This document shows, piece after piece, positions 1-11,861 of a stretch of 64,000 nucleotides of DNA. The DNA is from Cladochytrium replicatum (taxonomy: Eukaryota; Chytridiomycota; Chytridiomycetes; Cladochytriales; Cladochytriaceae), in NCBI GenBank assembly GCA_025526935.1, contig JAHLKD010000089.1, positions 163,585 to 227,584 of the forward strand, in the 5' to 3' direction. A model generated the notes under the pieces. That model was not told the DNA's origin, did not search any database, and was given only the letters and a program-made list of their open reading frames with translations. Position 1 is the stretch's first letter. The number at the start of each line of letters is the position of its first letter. Position numbers and translations under genes: made by a program.

Positions 1-837
1 CTCCTTGGCGTGTTGACGATAGCTATCTACTATATTGGGAAGAACAGAAGCTTCAATCAATCGATCGCTCAGTACATTGCTATCGGTGTTTACATTGCCC
101 TCGTGGCAATCATGTGCTTTGTATACTACAAGCGGAATCCCGGACCCTATTTCGCAGCTGGTATCAAGAAGGTCCGTGAAACCGGGGAACAAGACAAGAT
201 CATGAAACTAGCTTCAATGTATGAGGTTTATCGCTCTTGTGATAGTTAATGTTGAAGTGCTTGCCTCAGATTTAAGGTCAATCGAAACAAGGGAATCGTG
301 AAAACATTCAATCAGACCAAGGTTAAGGCGGAGCAGGTATTGATTGCTCTATATAGCTTTTAAAGATCCACAGCAGAATGATATTCTCATGTTGGAAAGG
401 ACTCTCTTGACTTACTTCGTATGTGCTTCGATTTCCTCCAAGGCCAAGGGGCGCTCCACCCAGCAGTAGAGGAGAAAACTAGACAGTTCCTCAACGATCC
501 TAGTCTACAGGAAAAGCGACCCACTGGGCCAAAAGCAAAGACAAACAAGGTCTATCCCGAGAACCCGGGATCAGAGAAAGGCAGCGAAGAAGGAACAATG
601 ACGCGGCAAACGATCCAACAGCGGCGAATGAGGGTTGCTGCGCTCAAACGATTCGACATGATGCTGTTACAGGTGATCGTGTCGACGACGCACATGCTGA
701 GATCCGCGATGAGTATCAGTGTGGTGAGGAAGCTTGCGCCGGAGTTGACGGGAACTTCGGGGATGCTTCCTCGTGTTCCTCGAGCGAATCGGAGAAATTC
801 TGAGGACATTGAGAAGATGCTGTCTGAGCCTAACTAG
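1..837 (+). CDS. 3' part of a multi-exon membrane protein gene (5' end outside window)
   Basis: The frame is open from the window edge to the stop at 247-249 and encodes a hydrophobic helix (about 20 residues around YIAIGVYIALVAIMCFVYY) followed by a charged tail, so this is the last membrane segment of a protein that begins upstream. Good splice-like signals follow: a possible acceptor before 269, a donor after KAEQ near 340 and a GTATGT donor at 419. The protein therefore probably continues through small exons. Two frames are open after 511: a basic one ending at 837 and an acidic, Ser-rich one ending near 815. I could not decide between them. No family was recognised; a receptor or transporter tail is possible. 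The end of the gene is uncertain. Confidence 0.4.
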
Positions 838-957
838 GATCCGCGATGTGTGATAGCTAAATTTCGACTCTATTGCTTTAGACCCTAACGCCTGCCCTTC
901 GAAATGGGACTCCAATATTTGTATGAATAGAAACTCATGAAAGCATTAAAGGAACTG

Positions 958-2440
958 CTACCGCTGTGACCAAAAATGTATATTAATGTGAATGCTATTG
1001 GTATTGGTGTATGTCAGCCTTGAAAGCGCCATGATACAGTTCTTTCGATATCTCACCTCAACAGCCAAAACAAACGGCGTAAACATGCCCGCCAACAGTG
1101 CGACAACCTGGACCCAGCCCAAGTTGTGGTCCGGTGAGGATTGACTGGAACCTAGATATCCGCCGTTGGCTCCCGCATCTTTGGAGCCGTTGGATCCATG
1201 GGAAGGGCTTGTGTATATTTCAGGCAGAATGTGCATTGTCGCCACGTAGAGGAACGTGCCCGCTGAAAAGAGAAGCAGAATTCCCGTCCACTTTTGCATG
1301 GCCAACTGATCTTCAAGAACCGCAAGGGAAGCAGCTGCGGCGGTCGCAGCACTGACGTAACCAGAGGCAACTTCAGCCTCTGATAATGTAGAAGAAGGAA
1401 TTTCGGTCTCGACGGTAATGAAGAACCCTTGTTTGAGGAGGAAGTAGGTAAGGATGGCACCGATGGGTGCGGCGAAAGAGAAAATAAGAAGGTGATTTCG
1501 GATTGTGCGGCGAGAGCGGCCTTCGTGGAGAAGGAAGGTGGCGAGGCCGAAAGCTGCAGGAGCTTTGTGAAGCATGATGGCTATAAACACAACAAGCTCA
1601 AGACTCCCCCGACCTAAAGGTTCAATTCAGAAAACAGGTAATCAATCCCCTTTCCTGTGGAATGATCGGTCGAATATCCTCACCGGAGGCAGAAGCTGCT
1701 CCTAATGCGATTCCATCCGCAGCCGCATGAACGACCAGCCCCAATGTTGCTGCTGCTTTTTGCTCTCCTCTCTCCCTGAGACCGATTAGCGGTCTATCCG
1801 CTAAACCCGAAGGGCCACTGGAGCCTCCATTCCCCGAATTTCCTGGGGAAACCATCACACCCTCCCTGAAATCTGAGAGGTGGATGTGTGCGGGCCCACT
1901 GTGTTTGTGCGATCCGTGAGCATTGCCGATAGTATCAATCAGGAACATGAAAGCAAATCCCAATGTCAGAGCTGGGCCGATGTACTTGTGTGGTTCAAAT
2001 TCGTCGTGTGAGCCGTGATTATGGTCATGAGCAGAGACTTCTCCGCCCCCTTCTATTTGATGCTCCGCCGCGGCATGAAGTTTGTGATCATCTGTGCTTG
2101 TAACTGGAGCTGCTCTTCGTCTACCTTTTGTCGGTGGTGCAATGTGTGGATCCGCAGACCTGGCACCCTCGCCATTGTTGTCAGATTCGCTACCACCCTT
2201 CCCTACATGCTCGGTAGCATGCATAGCGGCTATGAGATTTGTCCTCACACTGTACAGAGTTTCTACTCCTTCCGGTAAGATCACATCCAGCGCTGTACCA
2301 ACAAGGAGGCCAGCACCAAATGTCGAGACAATCTTGAGGCGGTCCTCCGAGAACGTGAAAGCAAGCGGAACGCTCCCTGCCAGGAAAGAGCCCGTGAACA
2401 TCGAAATGCACAGCAACACGAGCCAGAAGAACGAGTCCAT
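958..2440 (-). CDS. ZIP-family zinc transporter (ZIP9/SLC39A9-like)
   Basis: Three exons, 1684-2440, 1057-1613 and 958-963, close in phase and give about 439 aa. Introns are 1614-1683 (GTGAGG..TTTAG) and 964-1056 (GTGAGA..CACAG). ZIP proteins move Zn2+ or similar metals into the cytosol from outside or from organelles. The first membrane helix follows MDSFFWLVLLC. A His-rich loop (HDHNHGSHDEFEPH) lies between early and late helices. The signature pair is present: HAAADGIALGAA in one helix and IAIMLHKAPAAFGLATFLL in the next, which supply the metal-binding His and Asp residues. The second half of the signature falls on the second exon, which confirms the splice. The last exon encodes only Arg-stop, so the exact C-terminus is less sure. 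The PPIL6-like gene ends 90 bp upstream on the same strand. Confidence 0.85.
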
Positions 2441-2529
2441 TATTTCTCGGTGTGATTAGCGTGGCTGGGACAGAACACTCCGAAAAAAGTTTATCACTTT
2501 TAAAAAATTAGTTGCTGGCTGGTCCAATC

Positions 2530-3465
2530 TCAAGGAGTGTGTCGGTCGGCTGTGATCTGAATGCTTTCCTCCTTTTCTCCTCCCTTAGTAACCATCGCAC
2601 TGCCTTCCTTTTCGTCATTCCATAGACCCGCGGCAACTACTTCCAATCTTCCAACATCTTCCTCTCTTGAACTGTATAGCTCATCCAGAACACCGGACGA
2701 ATCCACAATCACTCGTCCAAATCCCACGTATCTCCCTTTGAAGAACTCCACCTCTTCGTCCGCGATCTGGATCATGAAAGTCCCATCGTTGCTGTGCGGA
2801 CCAGCGTTACACCACACCAGCGTTCCACGCTCGTGTCGGACAACAAAGTTTTCGTCTGGGAATACTGGGAGAGGGGTGGAGGAAGGGGAAAAATGGAGAT
2901 GGGTCTGGAAGCGCTGATGGACCGGTGTGCTGCTAACGTTCTCGAGGATAGATGACGTGAATATACGAACTGATTCTGGTGTGATGCTTGAATAAAGCTA
3001 AGCAGAGCCCATGAGCATGGATTTTGGCACTCTGAGTATTCATTACCTCAATGATCAGACGTCCAAGCAGCTGTGACTCCTGGGCAAGATCCAAATAGAC
3101 GATCTGGTTCTGCTTGGTGTCACTTTCAGTCCACAATCAATAAGGAATAATCAGACCTGTCTTTTTTCGATCCAAAGTTTGAAGCCGAAAGGGAAAGACA
3201 GCGGGCGATCGAGAGCGATTGCATCATGAATCGTGCTGGTGCAACCGAGAACCTCGACAATGGACGGGGGAGGTGAATCGAGAACGACAGGCGACTTTCT
3301 ACCATCCACTTGCATTTCCTTTCCGCTCATTACATCAAATGCAGGGAAACTGAACCCTTGTGGAACCGGAGGTAACTTCAGCAAACAGTGATTCGGATTC
3401 TTAAAGATGTCCACCCCCGGATTGACCTCCTTGAGAAGCGTAAGGCAAATCACTTTCCTCGGCAT
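2530..3465 (-). CDS. Divergent cyclophilin-type protein, PPIL6-like
   Basis: Exons 3157-3465, 3047-3109 and 2530-2997 join in phase to about 279 aa, near the size of animal PPIL6 (about 310 aa). The N-terminal third is a non-cyclophilin extension. The cyclophilin fold then starts at QIVYLDLAQESQLLGRLIIE, continues with LYSSITPESVRIF, then DENFVVRHERGTL, NAGPHSNDGTFMIQI and GFGRVIVDSSGVLDEL. The stretch that normally carries the catalytic FHR motif is missing or replaced by a Ser/Pro-rich linker, so prolyl isomerase activity is unlikely; PPIL6 is likewise listed as inactive. PPIL6 is associated with cilia and flagella in animals, which would fit a zoospore-forming fungus (inference). The acceptor of the first intron is one of two tandem AGs (ACCAAG or AAGCAG). 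Confidence 0.65.
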
Positions 3466-3966
3466 AAATGCATTTACATTGATTGATCGTACGTATGACC
3501 GGTATTGAAAAGTGGTGAGGGGTAGGCAACAGTCTGGATTGAGCTGAACGCAGATATCGGTGTTATGAAAAATGCAGCTATTCTTTTGAACCTACGCTCG
3601 CCAAACATTCGTGGTACTCATCAGAAGAGACGATTCCCACCAAGCAGATACGATATGATTCACGTACAACCATGATCTGAACTCGGATCTATGTAACTCA
3701 CGTGTGATTGAGAGAGCACACAAAAAGTTCCTTGGACTAGCTTATTTAGGAGAACAAATACTTCAACATATTGCTGTTTAAAATTGCATAGCTGTTTTGG
3801 AAAGTCCTTGCAAGTAGATCAGGATTTTTGCGTATTATCTTGCTTCACCAACGAGTCGCACGAGTTGAGTTACAATCTTGTTAGCTTGACTTTCAACGTC
3901 AAATAATTCTCTCACGCAAGCTAGCATGAAACAAACTCGTATGACAGCTTGAAAGGATTCAAATAA
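3466..3966. other. Intergenic region, divergent promoters
   Basis: No coding signal. It lies between the minus-strand cyclophilin start and the plus-strand secreted-protein start, so it probably holds both promoters. The part from about 3720 to 3960 is AT-rich. No clear TATA box or repeat was seen. Confidence 0.4.
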
Positions 3967-4371
3967 ATGTTCGCCGGTTCGCTCTGCCCAATGTACACAT
4001 CAACAAATATGACCGTTCAGCGCAGCAACAGTCGCCGCATTATTCTATTCCTTCTCCTCACTTTCCTCCTTTCGATTTCCATTCAGAACGTGGCTGCTCA
4101 GCGAGACTTTCCTCCTGCTGTAGGTAAAATACTAACGGATCAAACAACTCCACAAAAGTTTAACACCTTTTATAATGGAAAGATCTTCAGAGATGACGCT
4201 TCGGCGGAGCAGTATAATGGTGGTCCCAAGATCCTGCCGACTCCAACTACGAAGAACACGCCCACGAGCAAGAAACGTCCTCCCATGGTTGCCCCACCTG
4301 CGGTTGCACGGCCTGTGCACTACGTCCCCCGGATCTACCGAGCTCAAAACCGTTATGTTCCTAAGAAGTAG
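3967..4371 (+). CDS. Small secreted protein, unknown
   Basis: Single-exon frame of 134 aa. A hydrophobic core (IILFLLLTFLLSISIQNVAAQ) ending in Ala-Gln looks like a signal peptide with cleavage near VAA-QR. The start at 3967 puts 24 residues before the core; the Met at 4009 would give a more usual signal peptide and may be the real start. The mature part, about 90 aa, begins RDFPPAVGKIL and has a Thr/Pro/Lys linker and a basic C-terminus. There are no cysteines after the signal, so it is not a disulfide-rich effector type. No family recognised. Confidence 0.55.
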   Translation: MFAGSLCPMYTSTNMTVQRSNSRRIILFLLLTFLLSISIQNVAAQRDFPPAVGKILTDQTTPQKFNTFYNGKIFRDDASAEQYNGGPKILPTPTTKNTPTSKKRPPMVAPPAVARPVHYVPRIYRAQNRYVPKK

Positions 4372-4650
4372 GACTATTTATATTAGTATGCATGTGTATC
4401 ATTGAATTTGTGTAGGTACGCCGCGAACAAGAATAATGTGTCGGTAGGTCGGGCCCGGCCATACATTATGAAAGTATTCAGCTATGTATAAATGCAGGCA
4501 GCTACAGCTGCAAGATCAAATGGAGACAAACTTTATAATCATCTGAGACAGAAAGGATGATCAGACAGACTTGACTGTGAAACGTATGCAAATTCTCAAT
4601 CAAAAAAGGTCGAAGAAAAATGTCTCCTTAAGCAAACATTGTCTCAAAAA

Positions 4651-4863
4651 TCAAACCCATCCGTACTCTATCGGCCCATAGTAGCCACCCCTGTGACCCA
4701 TCGCAACATCTGCAATAGATCCACGCACTGGACCAATCCATGTCGAACGTCCAACCTTGGACACCTTGGCAATTGCTATGGAACCCATAATAGATGCGGT
4801 CATCAACCGGAACATCCTTTTCTTAACCAGCTTTGCGGCAAGCATTAGAGTCGCTCTCGCCAT
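4651..4863 (-). CDS. Short open frame, hypothetical
   Basis: A 70-aa frame with an ATG start. The N-terminal half is amphipathic and basic with hydrophobic stretches; the C-terminus is Gly/Tyr-rich (GHRGGYYGPIEYG). It could be a small membrane-associated protein, but it overlaps an open frame on the other strand and nothing independent supports it. Confidence 0.3.
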   Translation of the reverse strand: MARATLMLAAKLVKKRMFRLMTASIMGSIAIAKVSKVGRSTWIGPVRGSIADVAMGHRGGYYGPIEYGWV

Positions 4864-6106
4864 TTCAAGCCTTTTCTAAGTTGATGATTTTTAGCTACGC
4901 AATATACATCAATTCATGCTCGATCGTTGCTACCAGAGCTTTCGGAGCTCGGTAGCTAACTTCTCAGTGTTCCTGTTGGTAGTCGGAACGGTCTTTCCAA
5001 AACAGTAAGCACGCTTTCGCTTCTTCAGGTACCAGCGTGTTGCTGTGCGGCTCAATGGCTTCGAACTCATTCCGTTGGAGCGGGGTCGCCATGAAGGCAA
5101 TGGGTTCACAGTCGATCATACCCGCTGATCTAAGGCTCGCGACACAAAATTTCACAACGATCTCGCCGCGATTCGATAGGCCACTGCAACTCAGCGATTA
5201 CACTGATTATTACGTGCTTGGAACCATCAAGTCAATGCCAACATCCCACAATGAGTGGATGACGCGAATAGAAAATCTATAGCGTGAGTTCCAGCGAGAC
5301 GGTTTGCTCATTCTTTGCGTTTCATATTGAATTTCTGATATCTTATACAGCAATGGATTTTGGAGGTAACAACTAAAGCGTGAGAATTTGTAAATTCTTC
5401 TCGGATTGTTGCGACTGCTGCCCGTTCGATTGGTGTAGATGGGTTGTCTCTTGTCTATGAGCTCCCGGTGGTCCTTCGCAAGATCTTCTTCAAAAAAACT
5501 TTATTCTTCTCTGTGGTGTGCAGAAAAAGATAAGGATTCAATCAAAAACTCTGCTTTCCTCCAAGAAAACACCATTACAAACAACGCAAAAAACGCCGCC
5601 AGAAACGCCAATCAGTAAGAAAAAACAAAGAATCATCATATCAAACGTTACATCCCGAACCCCGAAACCCCACGCTTTCCTAAGACATTCTCATAGTAGC
5701 GACGATCGGTTACATCGCCATCTTCAAAACCTATCTCTCTCCAGATTTTGTGAGAGCTTTATATTGTTTTCAACTCACTAAGTTCTTGTCTGATATTGTG
5801 AGTGTAACCTCTGATGGTACCAACCTCGAGGTTTGAAATCACAGATATTCCCACGATTTTTTGTTCCGTTCATTGAGTATTGTGCCAAATGGGTAAATTC
5901 TCGGTACACTACTCCAATTGCCAAGATAAGCTCACTTGGTCCTCACTTGGTCCTTCACTTCTTATCTCAGCAGCGTGAATCTGGCGCTCTTCAGCTGGAG
6001 CCTGGGCTTTGGGTTGTAAACCGAGCACAATTAACACAGGCACATCGAACAGGCTTGCGGCGATCCACCGAGACTCATTTATTTCGCATGTCCCTCCCAA
6101 AAAATA
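4864..6106. other. Long stretch without a supported gene
   Basis: One minus-strand frame, 4964-5155 (contains IDCEPIAFMATPLQRNEFEA), reads like protein and could be a terminal exon, but no partner exon with a matching phase was found. The rest, including a plus frame at 5833-6333 that runs antisense into the URB2 3' end, shows no convincing coding character. Confidence 0.35.
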
Positions 6107-9100
6107 TCACACCTTTCCAGCATACCGATGGAACCTATTCCAGTCCTGCACCAAGTTCTTCAGCACAAGCTTTCCTCCAGCCCCACCCGCCGCCGGATGA
6201 TCCATACACGCCAAAAGATGTTCCCGTTCCGATGGCCTGCAAATATCTAAAAGTGCGTAGATACCCTCCACCAGAGACGCTCTCTGCGCGGCCGGTGGCG
6301 GCCCCCACCAAGCGTTACTCCCCGACGGCCTGAGAAGCAACAAGCCCACATACTCGGCAATCAGGTTCGGAGCATACTTGACAAAAGGCTTCACCGTCGT
6401 CTCCGACGCGATTTTCTGAGTCGTGCCCCCGCTCGTTCCTTCGGCCGCTGATTTTTGAGCGATCGCTACCAGGATGCGTGAGAACGTCTCAGCGTTCTGA
6501 GGCGGTAGCGGTGCACGGGCGGTGAGGAGCGGGAACGGGTCGATACGGAAGGGGTTGTGGGGTTCGTTTGAAAACTGCAGGGATTTGGACGACGTGAGTC
6601 GGATCAGTGTCTGATCCATGACATTATTGTCGCTGTCGCCGAGGGTGCGGAAGCACGCGAATAGGGTTCGTAGGACCGCGAAGAGGGATGGGATCGAGTG
6701 AACAAGCTCTGGTTTGCGGAGGCGGACGATAGACAGGAGGAGTTGGGCGATAGCGTCGAAGAGCGCGGACGACTCGGATGCTGTGAGGGGTTGGAGTGGA
6801 GACTCGAGATGCGGTTGGCGGTGGAGGCGAACGCGGGCGAGGATGGATGGGGAGGTTAGGGCCGCGATGACGTCGAAGATAATGGTGAGGTCTGAAGAGT
6901 GCATAAAAACAAACTGGACATACAACATACGATTAAATCTCCCCATTGAATCAAGTCGCGCATTCGGGCATACCCTGTCAGTGCACAGTGCGTCCATGAG
7001 TTGCACGACCGTGTGGATGACCTCTAAGCTGCCAGTCTGGTGTATCACAAGGACCAACAACCTCAGAACCTGAGAAATCTGCCTGTTGACTGCGCGCTTA
7101 CCCCCTTTTTCACACAAGCATATTGTCAGTTGCCGCAAAAGGTCTTAACTCAAACATACCAGGCGGACAATTGATCAACACCACGGAAAGGATCTTCAAC
7201 AAACTGCACCTCTTCTCTTCCACCCGTTTCGACGATATGCACACAAACGCTTCATCGACAAACTCGCGAGTCTCCTTGATGACAGTCCCAACAACCTCGG
7301 TGTACGCGTCAGGTCCACAGCTTGAGGCATAACCTCCCAAAGCTGCATCGATGTACTTCTCCCGCACATCTGCATGAAACAATCATATGAATCCCCTTCA
7401 AGTTTTCAAGTATGGCAAATCGCATACCTGATGGAACGAGGGTTGCGACCCCCCATACGATAGACAGTATATACTCAGGAGGACTCGTGTCCGCGCACGA
7501 CCCAGCGCAAATCAAAACACACCGGCACAAACGCGCACATACGACCTCGCACGTCCCGGTGTCATCCCGTTCCATTGCGGACGCAATAAGCCCCACGAAG
7601 CGTGACAGCATCAACCCGACCCCCCGGATCAGCTTTACAACCGGCTCGATCTCAACCCATGATTCCGAGTCTGGGTTTCTCGTTCGCGCAAGGAGATCAA
7701 GCAAATCGCACATTCCCAGCACCAGCACCGGATCACAAGTGTCCCGCGCAAGCAGTCCCTCGATCCACGCCATCGCAAGTCCCTCGCACTCCCCAACGAT
7801 ATCCTTGCACCTCCCACGGGCGCCGTACTCCTCGCCTTCTATGAGCCCCGAGAGCACGAGAACGAAGCCCGGGAGCTGTGTAATTGGCGGATGGGACGGG
7901 TTTTTGCGCCAGGGTGTGAGGACGGTGTTGGAGAGGTATGTGAGCGTCGCATCGATGTATGAGGACGCAGTGGCTGTTGAGCCGCGTGGCATGGGGCGTT
8001 GCGAGCGGTGGAGGATCGCACGGAGAGTGGAGGTTATGATTGTGTCCGAGTCGGCGCGGAGGGTAGGATTGGGGAAGGAAGGCGTTTGGAGGTAGTATGG
8101 TACGAAATCGGGGGAAAACAGCTGGTCGAGACAGAGAAGGGGGGTTTCAGATAAGGTTATCATATTTTTTTTTTTTTTGGGGGGGGGGGGATTTGACACG
8201 TACGGTGACCGTGCGATCGTCACGAGCGTTCCAGATCCGCGAACAGATCCGTCTGCATGCGCCTAAGAGCCTCACACTTTCGATCGTACTCGATTTCCGT
8301 CGTACGACTTCAAAGTCGACGGATACGAGGATCAGAGACACCGCGATCGCATCCGCGTTTGAGAAATATACGGTCGGGAATACATTGAGCCATGTGACGA
8401 GGTTCAAAACCGCGGTTTTTACAGGGGTGCTCGTTGCGAGCGAACCGGAAAGAACCTCGGGCAGGAGGAGAGTGAGTGTCGGAGCGAGGTCCGAGAGGAT
8501 ATGTTGGTGTGATTGGGATTGCAGAGCCGTGCATGTTTTGGAGAGGTAGGGAGTGTCTGTGCCCTTCGCAGCATCGGATAGAATCGACAAGTATGTCTTC
8601 CAGAACAAGGCTGGGTGCAAAAAAAAACATAAAGCGGTGAGAAGGATGTAGAGGCGTATGCTGACCACAACTGACAGCGGAATGGGGTGATCTCGAAGAA
8701 CGCGCTGCTAGATAGCAACTTGTTCACGACGCTCCCAAACGTCTCGAAATCCACAGGGGTGGTAGCAGGGTCCTCTTCTGCAAGAGTCTTTACAAAGAGT
8801 CTGGAGATTTGTTGCAGCTGCGACGCGGACGCGAGTCGACTGCAGAGATAAATGTGAGACTGAATCGCATCCAAAGCTGTGCTGCATACCACGCGAGCGC
8901 GAAGTGGTCCGCGACGATCGAGAACAACGCTACACCGACACAGTGCACGTGCACGCCCGGAACCGTCCCGTTCCAACCGACCGTGCGACCACCCGCCATC
9001 TCCTTTTCGATCCATCGCAACGACGTTTCGATCACAGTCTCCGCGACGCCGTCGGCGTTCGATGCGCCGGATCCGGCCGATTCCAACCGGTCCAGATGGA

Positions 9101-11753
9101 ACAACCCGATCTTCACCGTTGCGAGAATCGTCGCGGGCGACCCGGACCGACACCCCCTCCTCACCACTGTCTCAATTCCACAGTCACCGTGAACACACTC
9201 CTCCCAGTACTCATCCGACAGCCCTCCGAGAGTCAAATACAGCTCGAGCACACCGGGGACCACACGCGCCTCCATCTCCTCTTCCTCCACACCGACCTCA
9301 CCAGCCTTGCGCTTCTTCCCCTTGGTAATCGTTGCGCTTGTTTCATCAGCGCACCATAATCGAATCAGCGGCGAGACAACACTTCGACCCATCTCGTTCA
9401 CGAGGGTTGCGAGGGCTTGGCGGTGGTTCGGGGCGTTGAGGGTTTGGGAGCGGAGTGCGGAGGTGAGGAGGGTCAGGATGTGGACGAGGCGTGTTGAGCT
9501 GTTTGTCAGCGACGGGGGTTTCTTGGACGATGGGTGGGTGAAGGACGGGAAGGCGTGGTGCTCAAGTTCAGAGAGGATGGTGCGGAGGATTTGGAGGACT
9601 TGGGCTGGGAGGGACTGCGAGATGCATGTGGAGAAACTATTGTGAAAGGATGAGAATGGGGGTAAGTCGGTGGGCGTGAGATTGTGTGGGAGACTTACAT
9701 GCAGAGGACGACGGAGTCGACGAGGAGGAGGTGGTGGGCGGGTTTTAGGACGAGGGAGCGCGTGATTTGGAGGAGTTGGCCGACGAGGTCGTCGAGACAG
9801 TGGCCCTTTGTTTTGGTTTGAAGGAGGGAGTCGAGCAGACGGATGGAGGCTTTGATAGAGTCCGGGTTGGTCTGAACAAAGTTAGGGAAAGGACAGGATC
9901 AGTCTTGACATCCAAAAGTACCGGAATTACTATTCCAAGGATGTCTGACATGTGCGGATCGAGAGAAGCGGTGTCGAGGGCCAGTAGCTGATTCCACGCT
10001 TCAATAATCTCTTCTTTCAACGCTATCCGAAACAAACATCAATGAACTGTCATTCATAATATCACCGTCACTCACCATCATTCTCTTCTGCCTTACAGAG
10101 AAGTAATAGCTTCCCAACCATGGTCTCGAAACACTTTGCCATCTTCCTCGAAATCTCCTCGTTTGTGGGGACATACACCCCTCTCCGGTTCAGGATCTGC
10201 AAGAGACCCCAGATCGCGACCGTTGCTTCTTTCTTCAGCTCGATCGACGCTTCCGAGGCCAGTACTTCGTCGAGGAGTTTCTCGAGCTGGAGGAAGAAGC
10301 TGAATTCTATGGAGAAGGTTGGGGTGTTGAGTCCCGCAGGTGATTTTTTCGAAAGCGAGGATTTTCCGGCGCAGAAGGATTCGTAGAGGGGGACCAGGTA
10401 GTGCAGGACTAAACAGCAAAACAAAATAAACGAGATTGGTCCAGATGGATTTCAGGTTGAGCCATACCGGCTAAGGAAGCGACGGATCCTTCAGCAATGG
10501 TGCCTTCGTTTTTCCCCCCTTCACCATCTCTCAACACCATCGATTTGAGACCGTCGAAGAGCTGTTTCGGGTAGCTGACGACTTTCTGTTCCGTTTGTTT
10601 CCGACCGAGCTGCTGGAGAGCCATTGCGTATTCTGGGATGTGCTCGTGGTGGAAGAGCGAGGAGGTGAGGAGGGAATCTATAGCAGAGGAAATGTCGGGA
10701 CGGATGTTGTTGTGCAAGAGTTGGAATCGGAGGATGACGAAAGGTAGGAGGAGAGTAGTCACCGTGGATGTGAAGACCTGAGAAAGAATAAACATGTGAT
10801 ATTGTGCGGAGCAATGCAAGTAGTGGGGGTTCAATCCGATTGGAGTGTGATAACACCGCAAAGTGGGGTGGGTTATACCCCCAACGATTGTAGGTGGGTA
10901 TAACCCAACGACTTTTCTCACATCGCTTCCCGGAGTGCAGTAGTTGTAATTGGATACCAAAAATATCACTCACTCCTCCCCACTCCAACGAGTGCTCTCA
11001 AGTGTGATACAACGTCACGGTATCCACTGTCTTCACACCTTTCCAATCCCATGAGTGCTCTCACACAATATCAGTAAATACCTTTTTCTGGTTGGCATTC
11101 TGCGTGACAAGGCGATAGAGACCTCTCACGGTCGACGCCAGCAAAGCCAAGTAGGCGTCCTTCAAGCCATGCACCTTTCCAATACCCAAAACCAAGACCA
11201 AGTTGGCTATATCAGCATTGAGATGAAAGTAGTGGTCCAAGGTGGGTCTCAGTAGATCCGAAAGGTGGTTCTGCAATACATTGAGTATTCTCGAAGCCGA
11301 AGCAACGATTTCAGCATTCGGAGCAGAGTGTGATGGTTGGAGAGAGCCACATTTCACGAGTTCGATAAAGACCTGGATCAAGGGCGACACGTTTCTCGCA
11401 ACCTGACGCACGAGATGCTTCGAAGTTGAAGCACGATCGGCGAGGAGAGAGATCACGTCATTGAAAAGGGTCCAGAAAGGTTGGTAAGCGAGAGTAGTTC
11501 TATGAATGTGATCAGTTTGAGAGAGAGAGAGAGAGAGAGAGAATTGCATAGCTACACACAGTTTGTCATTTGCCTCGACGGATGCATGCCAGCACCACAT
11601 CAGCAGGATGTCGCATCTGTGAGCAACCGGCAGAGCATTTGACTTGCACAGATCGGATGCGATGAGCAGCTTATCCAGCAGCGACACTGAAGAGTTTCTG
11701 AGTGCTTTTCTGAGAGCGTCGACAGACAGAGAGCGAGGCAGCATTTCTGACAT
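6107..11753 (-). CDS. URB2: Nucleolar pre-ribosomal-associated protein 2 (URB2/Npa2)
   Basis: Thirteen exons close in phase: 11560-11753, 11082-11499, 10468-10777, 10076-10408, 9922-10022, 9699-9871, 8890-9636, 8676-8839, 8204-8610, 7428-8121, 7160-7369, 6974-7089, 6107-6913. They give about 1557 aa, close to human URB2 (about 1520 aa). The diagnostic feature is the conserved C-terminus: a long helical region ending in LKNLVQDWNRFHRYAGKV-stop, as in the Urb2/Npa2 C-terminal domain. URB2 works in the nucleolus in early 60S pre-ribosome assembly. The rest is helical-repeat-like. All introns are 41-82 nt except intron 2 (10778-11081, 304 nt), which holds a MITE-like element. Intron 9 (8122-8203) contains G and A homopolymer runs and intron 1 a GA microsatellite. 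The start at MSEMLPRSL is the first Met that leaves a compact N-terminus; Met at about 11861 is an alternative. Confidence 0.88.
10796..11078. mobile_element. MITE-like element filling intron 2 of URB2
   Basis: The 304-nt intron is bounded just inside its splice sites by inverted ends: TGATATTGTGCGGAGCA on the left (plus strand) and, reading the other strand from the right, TGATATTGTGTGAGAGCA. Further in, both arms carry related blocks such as ATTGGAGTGTGA and ATTGGAAAGGTGTGA. No coding capacity. No target-site duplication is obvious. The other introns of the gene are 41-82 nt, so the element accounts for the extra length. Confidence 0.5.
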
Positions 11754-11861
11754 GTGGCTTGTTGGATGTAATAAAAGTCCTTCCTTTTTAATCCTGTATT
11801 GTTGGAACCGTTTGGTAGTATTTGAGTTATCTTTTCGTAACAGAAAATAGACTTTCGCCAT

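Noticed and set aside
5833-6333. Plus-strand frame of 166 aa
   Set aside because: Runs antisense into the conserved URB2 C-terminal exon; Pro/Ser composition only.
8162-8190. T/G homopolymer run interpreted as a frameshift in URB2
   Set aside because: It falls inside the 82-nt intron 8122-8203, and the exons on both sides join in phase.
10820-10840. tRNA-like T-loop GGTTCAATCC
   Set aside because: No acceptor stem, anticodon arm or A-box could be found around it.
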